DNA of 64,000 nucleotides, taken from Phaseolus vulgaris. Lineage: Eukaryota > Streptophyta > Magnoliopsida > Fabales > Fabaceae. Of this stretch, positions 60,236-64,000 are shown one piece after another (positions within the stretch are counted from its first letter, which is position 1; each line of letters begins with the position of its first letter). Under the pieces are notes generated by a model, which saw only the letters and a program-made list of their open reading frames with translations, made no database searches and was not told where the DNA came from. Location of the stretch: positions 2,018,118 to 2,082,117 of the forward strand of contig NC_023757.2 in the NCBI RefSeq assembly GCF_000499845.2, in the 5' to 3' direction. The position numbers were made by a program, and so were the translations under genes.

Positions 60236-61884
60236 ATAAATAGAAGAAGATTAAATAAATACTCAGTTTAGTGAATTTTTTTATCAAATAAAATTTATTT
60301 AATTTTAAAATGATCTTATTTGATGGAATGTAGAAATAATGTAGAGCTTTGTAGAGAGTACAGACAATATGTCGCCCGTGGAAGGTACAAAAGATGTATT
60401 ATGTGTGACTTTGTCTTAAACACATTTTGTGGTTTTTGAGAAACTTTTTTGTTTCGAATATGTTGTTAAGTCTATTGTGACTTGGGACACTACATAAAAT
60501 TTTGAAGGGACCTACTACTATATATATTAGATAAAATAATTTAAATAAAATTATTAATATTTAAATATTTTATCTAAGTTTCAAATAATATCTTAATGTA
60601 AAGTAGCACTAAAATGTATAGAAAAAATTTATCTATTTTTAAAGTGTTAGATCTCCTTTATTTTAGAGATTTGAAGTTATCAGTGATCGAATTAGAATTT
60701 CAAAATATGAATAATATTTCTTTTAATATAAGTAATTATATTGTCAATAAAAAAATTAATTTTTATTTTAATTATTTATCTCAAAATTGAATTATTATTT
60801 TAATTATATACATATTGATCTACGCTGTCAATTTTTTTTATATATAATCAAAATATATAATTAGGTTAATTACTTTATCTATTTGTATAAATTAATAATA
60901 TAAATGTGTGAATAATTACATATTTATTCAGTTTTTAATATTTAAAATAAAAAATAGTGTTAGTGAAACATGTACGTAATAGAATAATAACGAAGAAAGT
61001 TAAGATTCAACCAATTATCTTGCTCTCACCCATTTACATTTTGTCCTAAAAACTATTTATTTCCTTGGACCCAATTTTTTTTCTGTAAAAGAAATAAATG
61101 TTTTTGTATTACATAGTATAAATCCATGTAAACTGAAGTTGGGTACCTCATATTTTGCAACTTTTGTTTGTTGGTTCTCGTTTTATCTATTTATCTTTAG
61201 AGAATTCTAGAGAGATCAAAGTGGTGAAACATTTCAATTGATCATCTTTTTTTTTTTTTTTACTTTTCACTTATATATTTTCAATGTATATATTATTACT
61301 CGTAAAAGGATCTCTTAAAACATTTTTTTTATGAGTAAAATCCACACCTTGATGTGGGACAAGTTTATATGAATCTTCATTTAATCATTTATGACTATAA
61401 TATATTCATTGAAAACATATAAACATAAATTAACATAATATTATAAATTTATAATATTATAGATAAATGTACCCAACAAAATATAATTATAAAATAATTT
61501 AACTATATAATATAGTTGAAGAGATGTGCTACTATTAGTCCAACGATCAATTAATATTGAGTTTTCTACTTAAAAAATTTGAATGTTCGTATTTCTTTCA
61601 TGTTGGTATATGACATTTCTCACATTTTCAATAATTGAATCACATTTCTTATACTAAGTGAAGAATAATCATATGTGTATCTGTTTTCTCTCGAAAACAT
61701 CATAAATAAAGACTGTAAAAGTAAATATGTAATTAACCTTCATCCACTTATTACTAGTCAACAAAGTTTCTTTCTAAAAAATTCACTATCCATGTTATAA
61801 TCAGCATTGGATGGGATTGGAACACAAGTTTTTTCTGTGACTAAAGAAACTTTAACAACTACACCAGACAAATTCTTTAGTATT

Positions 61885-62415
61885 ATTAAGATTTTTATTA
61901 TATTTATTATTATTAATAATATGAATAATATTAATAGTATTAATAATATTATTATTATTAATATAATTTATATTATTATTATTATTAATATAATTTATAT
62001 TATTATTATTAATATAATTTATATTATTATTATTAATATAATTTAATAATAATTTAATTTATATTATTATTAATAATATAATTATATTAATAATAATAAG
62101 TATAAATTATATTAATTATAATAAGTATAAATTATATTAATAATAATAAGTATAAATTATATAAATTATAATAAGTATAAATTATATTAATAATAATAAG
62201 TATAAATTATATTAATAATAATAAGTATAAATTATATTAATTATAATAAGTATAAATTATATTAATAATAATAAGGATAAATTATATTATTAATAATAAG
62301 TATAAATTATATTAATAATAATAAGTATAAATTATATTAATTATAATAAGTATAAATTATATTAATAATAATAAATATAAATTATATTAATAATAATAAG
62401 TATAATAAAAATCGA
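61885..62415. repeat. AT-rich minisatellite array forming a long inverted repeat
   Basis: From about 62,096 to 62,405 a 25-bp unit (TATAAATTATATTAATAATA + ATAAG) repeats about 12 times. From about 61,940 to 62,045 the same sequence runs in the opposite sense (ATTATTAATATAATTTATAT). Outer words GATTTTTATTATATTTATTA (61,890) and AATAAGTATAATAAAAATC (62,396) are also inverted, so nearly the whole block can fold back. Confidence 0.9.
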
Positions 62416-63080
62416 AATATGACCAATGAACTTGACCAGTGATTGCTGCATCTCTAGTAACTGAAAAAACTTAGGTTTGAGTCCAGTAAAGTCATTCTAG
62501 TGGAGGAAACGATGGTTAAGTTCTCAAACTTTATTTTGTTCTTGGGTGGAGATGGTAAGGTGTGTGTAAAGTGACTTTCGTGATAGAGGACACCTTTTAA
62601 TTGTAAAAGGAAAGGTGTAATTTACTATTATTTGTTCTAGGAAAATGTTATTAATCAATGAGATATTTTTATTTGCTTAAAAAAAATTATTTAATCTATT
62701 TAAAAAAACACACACTAATTTAGATTTATTTTAACAAAGACATGCATCCGATTTTTTTAAATTTCAAAATTATCCTTCAATCTATTAAAAAACTACATTA
62801 AAAAAATAAATCTAAAATAGATTATTATTTTATGAAAATGAAATTCTGAAATAGGATGTTAAAAAAATATAAAAATAAATTATATATTATGAATTATAAA
62901 TCATTTTAATAATCATAAAAATAAAAAATATTTTTACGTATATGAGTTAGAATATTTTATGAATTTATAGTTAATTTTAATAAATATAAATACACGTAAA
63001 ATAATGATAAAAAAAATATTTTAAAAAAATACAAAAGCACATGATAAATTAGATGAATTATGATCAATTAGAATAGTAAT

Positions 63081-64000
63081 TTATAGTTTATTTTGAGAAA
63101 CATAAACTTGACAGTGTTTGGTCATTTGAGAAAGTGAATGATGAGAAGAACCAAACACACACAACGCTTTCTCTCCGCTCAGTTTCAGCTCCTTCACTTT
63201 CTTCCTCATTCTCACACCTTCTTCATCCACCATCACCCTTCTCACCATCTCCGCCACCTCTTCCCTTCCCACAACTCCTCCGCCCTTCTCCGCCACCCGT
63301 ACCGCCACCCCAAGCTGCTCCGACACCATGAAAGCATTCATCCTCTGCTCAGCGTAAAGCGGCCACGCCACCATGGGAACGCCGCTCTCCACGCTCTCCA
63401 AAACGGAATTCCAACCGCAGTGCGTCACGAAACCCCCCGTCGCAGGATGTTCCAGGATCTCGGCCTGCGGGGCCCACAGCGAGACCACAACCCCCACCCC
63501 CTCCGTCCTTTCCACAAACCCCTCCGGCAAGTAACCCACTGCAGAGTCAACGCCACTCGCCACGTCGAAAAACGCGCCACTCGCGTCGCCTTCGCACGGT
63601 GGCCGCACCACCCAAACAAACCTCTGCCGGCTCAGCTCTAACCCCAACGCCACCTCCCTCATCTGGTTCTCCGACATCGTCCCACCACTCCCGAAGGACA
63701 CGTAGATGACCGACTCATCCGGTTGCCCGTCCAGCCACTGCAAAACCGCACCCTTCTTTCCACCCTCCGCTTTCTTCACCAAGGGTCCAACCGCATGCAC
63801 TTCTCCCTTCGTAAACCCTCCCAAAACCCCATTCTCTCTCAGCGCTTTCGTCGCAGCGGGCTCAAGATCTTCCCACGTGTTCACCAAAATCCCATCAGCG
63901 GCTACGCTCTCCTTTGCCGCTTCAAGGCAAGCCTCGTACATCGCCCCTCCCGGGGATAAAAACGCTTCCAGCGTGTCCTCGAACCGGACCGGTTTGCAGC
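63081..64000 (-). CDS. UDP-glycosyltransferase, UGT72-type, C-terminal part, cut by window edge
   Basis: The C-terminal 305 residues of a family 1 UDP-sugar glycosyltransferase, which transfers glucose to phenolic acceptors in the cytosol; UGT72 members act on monolignols, flavonoids and related phenolics. The visible part starts before the first Met in frame, with CKPVRFEDTLEAFLSPGG, typical of UGT72. It continues with ADGILVNTWEDLEP, DESVIYVSFGSGGTMS and RFVWVVRPP. The 44-residue PSPG box spans 63,345-63,476, starting WAPQAEIL, with THCGWNSVLES in the middle and ending YAEQ. The final Gln fits glucose preference. The N-terminal acceptor domain and catalytic His lie right of the window. Single exon in the visible part; GC-rich. 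The last 30 residues are unusually His/Ser-rich but in frame to the stop. Confidence 0.95.
   Translation of the reverse strand, partial: CKPVRFEDTLEAFLSPGGAMYEACLEAAKESVAADGILVNTWEDLEPAATKALRENGVLGGFTKGEVHAVGPLVKKAEGGKKGAVLQWLDGQPDESVIYVSFGSGGTMSENQMREVALGLELSRQRFVWVVRPPCEGDASGAFFDVASGVDSAVGYLPEGFVERTEGVGVVVSLWAPQAEILEHPATGGFVTHCGWNSVLESVESGVPMVAWPLYAEQRMNAFMVSEQLGVAVRVAEKGGGVVGREEVAEMVRRVMVDEEGVRMRKKVKELKLSGEKALCVFGSSHHSLSQMTKHCQVYVSQNKL

Larger units (their letters stand above)
59599..63080. other. Spacer between the MYOB and UGT72 genes
   Basis: AT-rich with no coding region supported. Contains the MYOB promoter side, a TRIM-like piece split by a small LINE-type tail (60,050-60,235) and the AT-rich palindromic array (61,885-62,415). 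Confidence 0.6.

Noticed and set aside
61885..62415. CRISPR-like regular repeats
   Set aside because: No unique spacers, pure AT minisatellite, plant context.
63134..63641. Plus-strand open frames opposite the UGT72 gene
   Set aside because: Antisense shadows of GC-rich coding sequence.

Overview
The window looks like nuclear DNA of a eudicot plant, most likely a phaseoloid legume (bean or cowpea type). The evidence is spliced genes with GT-AG introns, plant-only protein families (MTP metal transporter, PMEI, UGT72, MYOB), AT-rich spacers, and many broken Copia, Gypsy, CACTA, LINE and TRIM-like elements. The legume assignment rests on how the repeats look to me and was not searched. I see no prokaryotic features and no rRNA or tRNA gene.

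Layout. 1-12,008 (minus): the first 8 exons of MED23, a Mediator subunit; it runs off the left edge, and two large introns hold broken Copia elements in the opposite orientation. 13,690-15,839 (plus): a divergently oriented gene for a 419-residue protein I do not recognise. 15,840-18,356: remnants, including a LINE piece and a beta-galactosidase (GH35) pseudogene. 18,357-20,896 (minus): a six-exon Mn-type metal tolerance protein (MTP9/MTP10-like). 20,900-33,570: gene-free, AT-rich, with transposon debris. 33,572-36,130 (plus): a tandem duplication with two GC-rich pectin methylesterase/invertase inhibitor genes; the second has lost the first disulfide segment. 36,190-42,240: Copia, CACTA-linked and Gypsy remnants. 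42,897-43,946 (minus): a plastid-type HpcH/HpaI aldolase-family gene. 45,428-49,787 (minus): a six-exon cytoplasmic kinase related to CRKs. 49,788-56,674: AT-rich spacer with CACTA-type MITEs. 56,675-59,598 (minus): a MYOB (myosin-binding, DUF593) gene with two apparent frameshifts. 59,600-63,080: spacer with a long AT palindromic array. 63,081-64,000 (minus): the C-terminal part of a UGT72-type glycosyltransferase, cut by the right edge.

The genes do not form one pathway. The only neighbour relation that looks meaningful is the kinase next to MYOB, the same order I recall for Arabidopsis At1g70740-At1g70750. I found no convincing new biological system. The best leads are the MYOB frameshifts, the domain-deleted PMEI copy, a LINE-type family with exact target duplications and a conserved 3' hairpin, a TRIM-like element bounded by a 24-bp repeat, and a Copia leader with two primer-binding sites.
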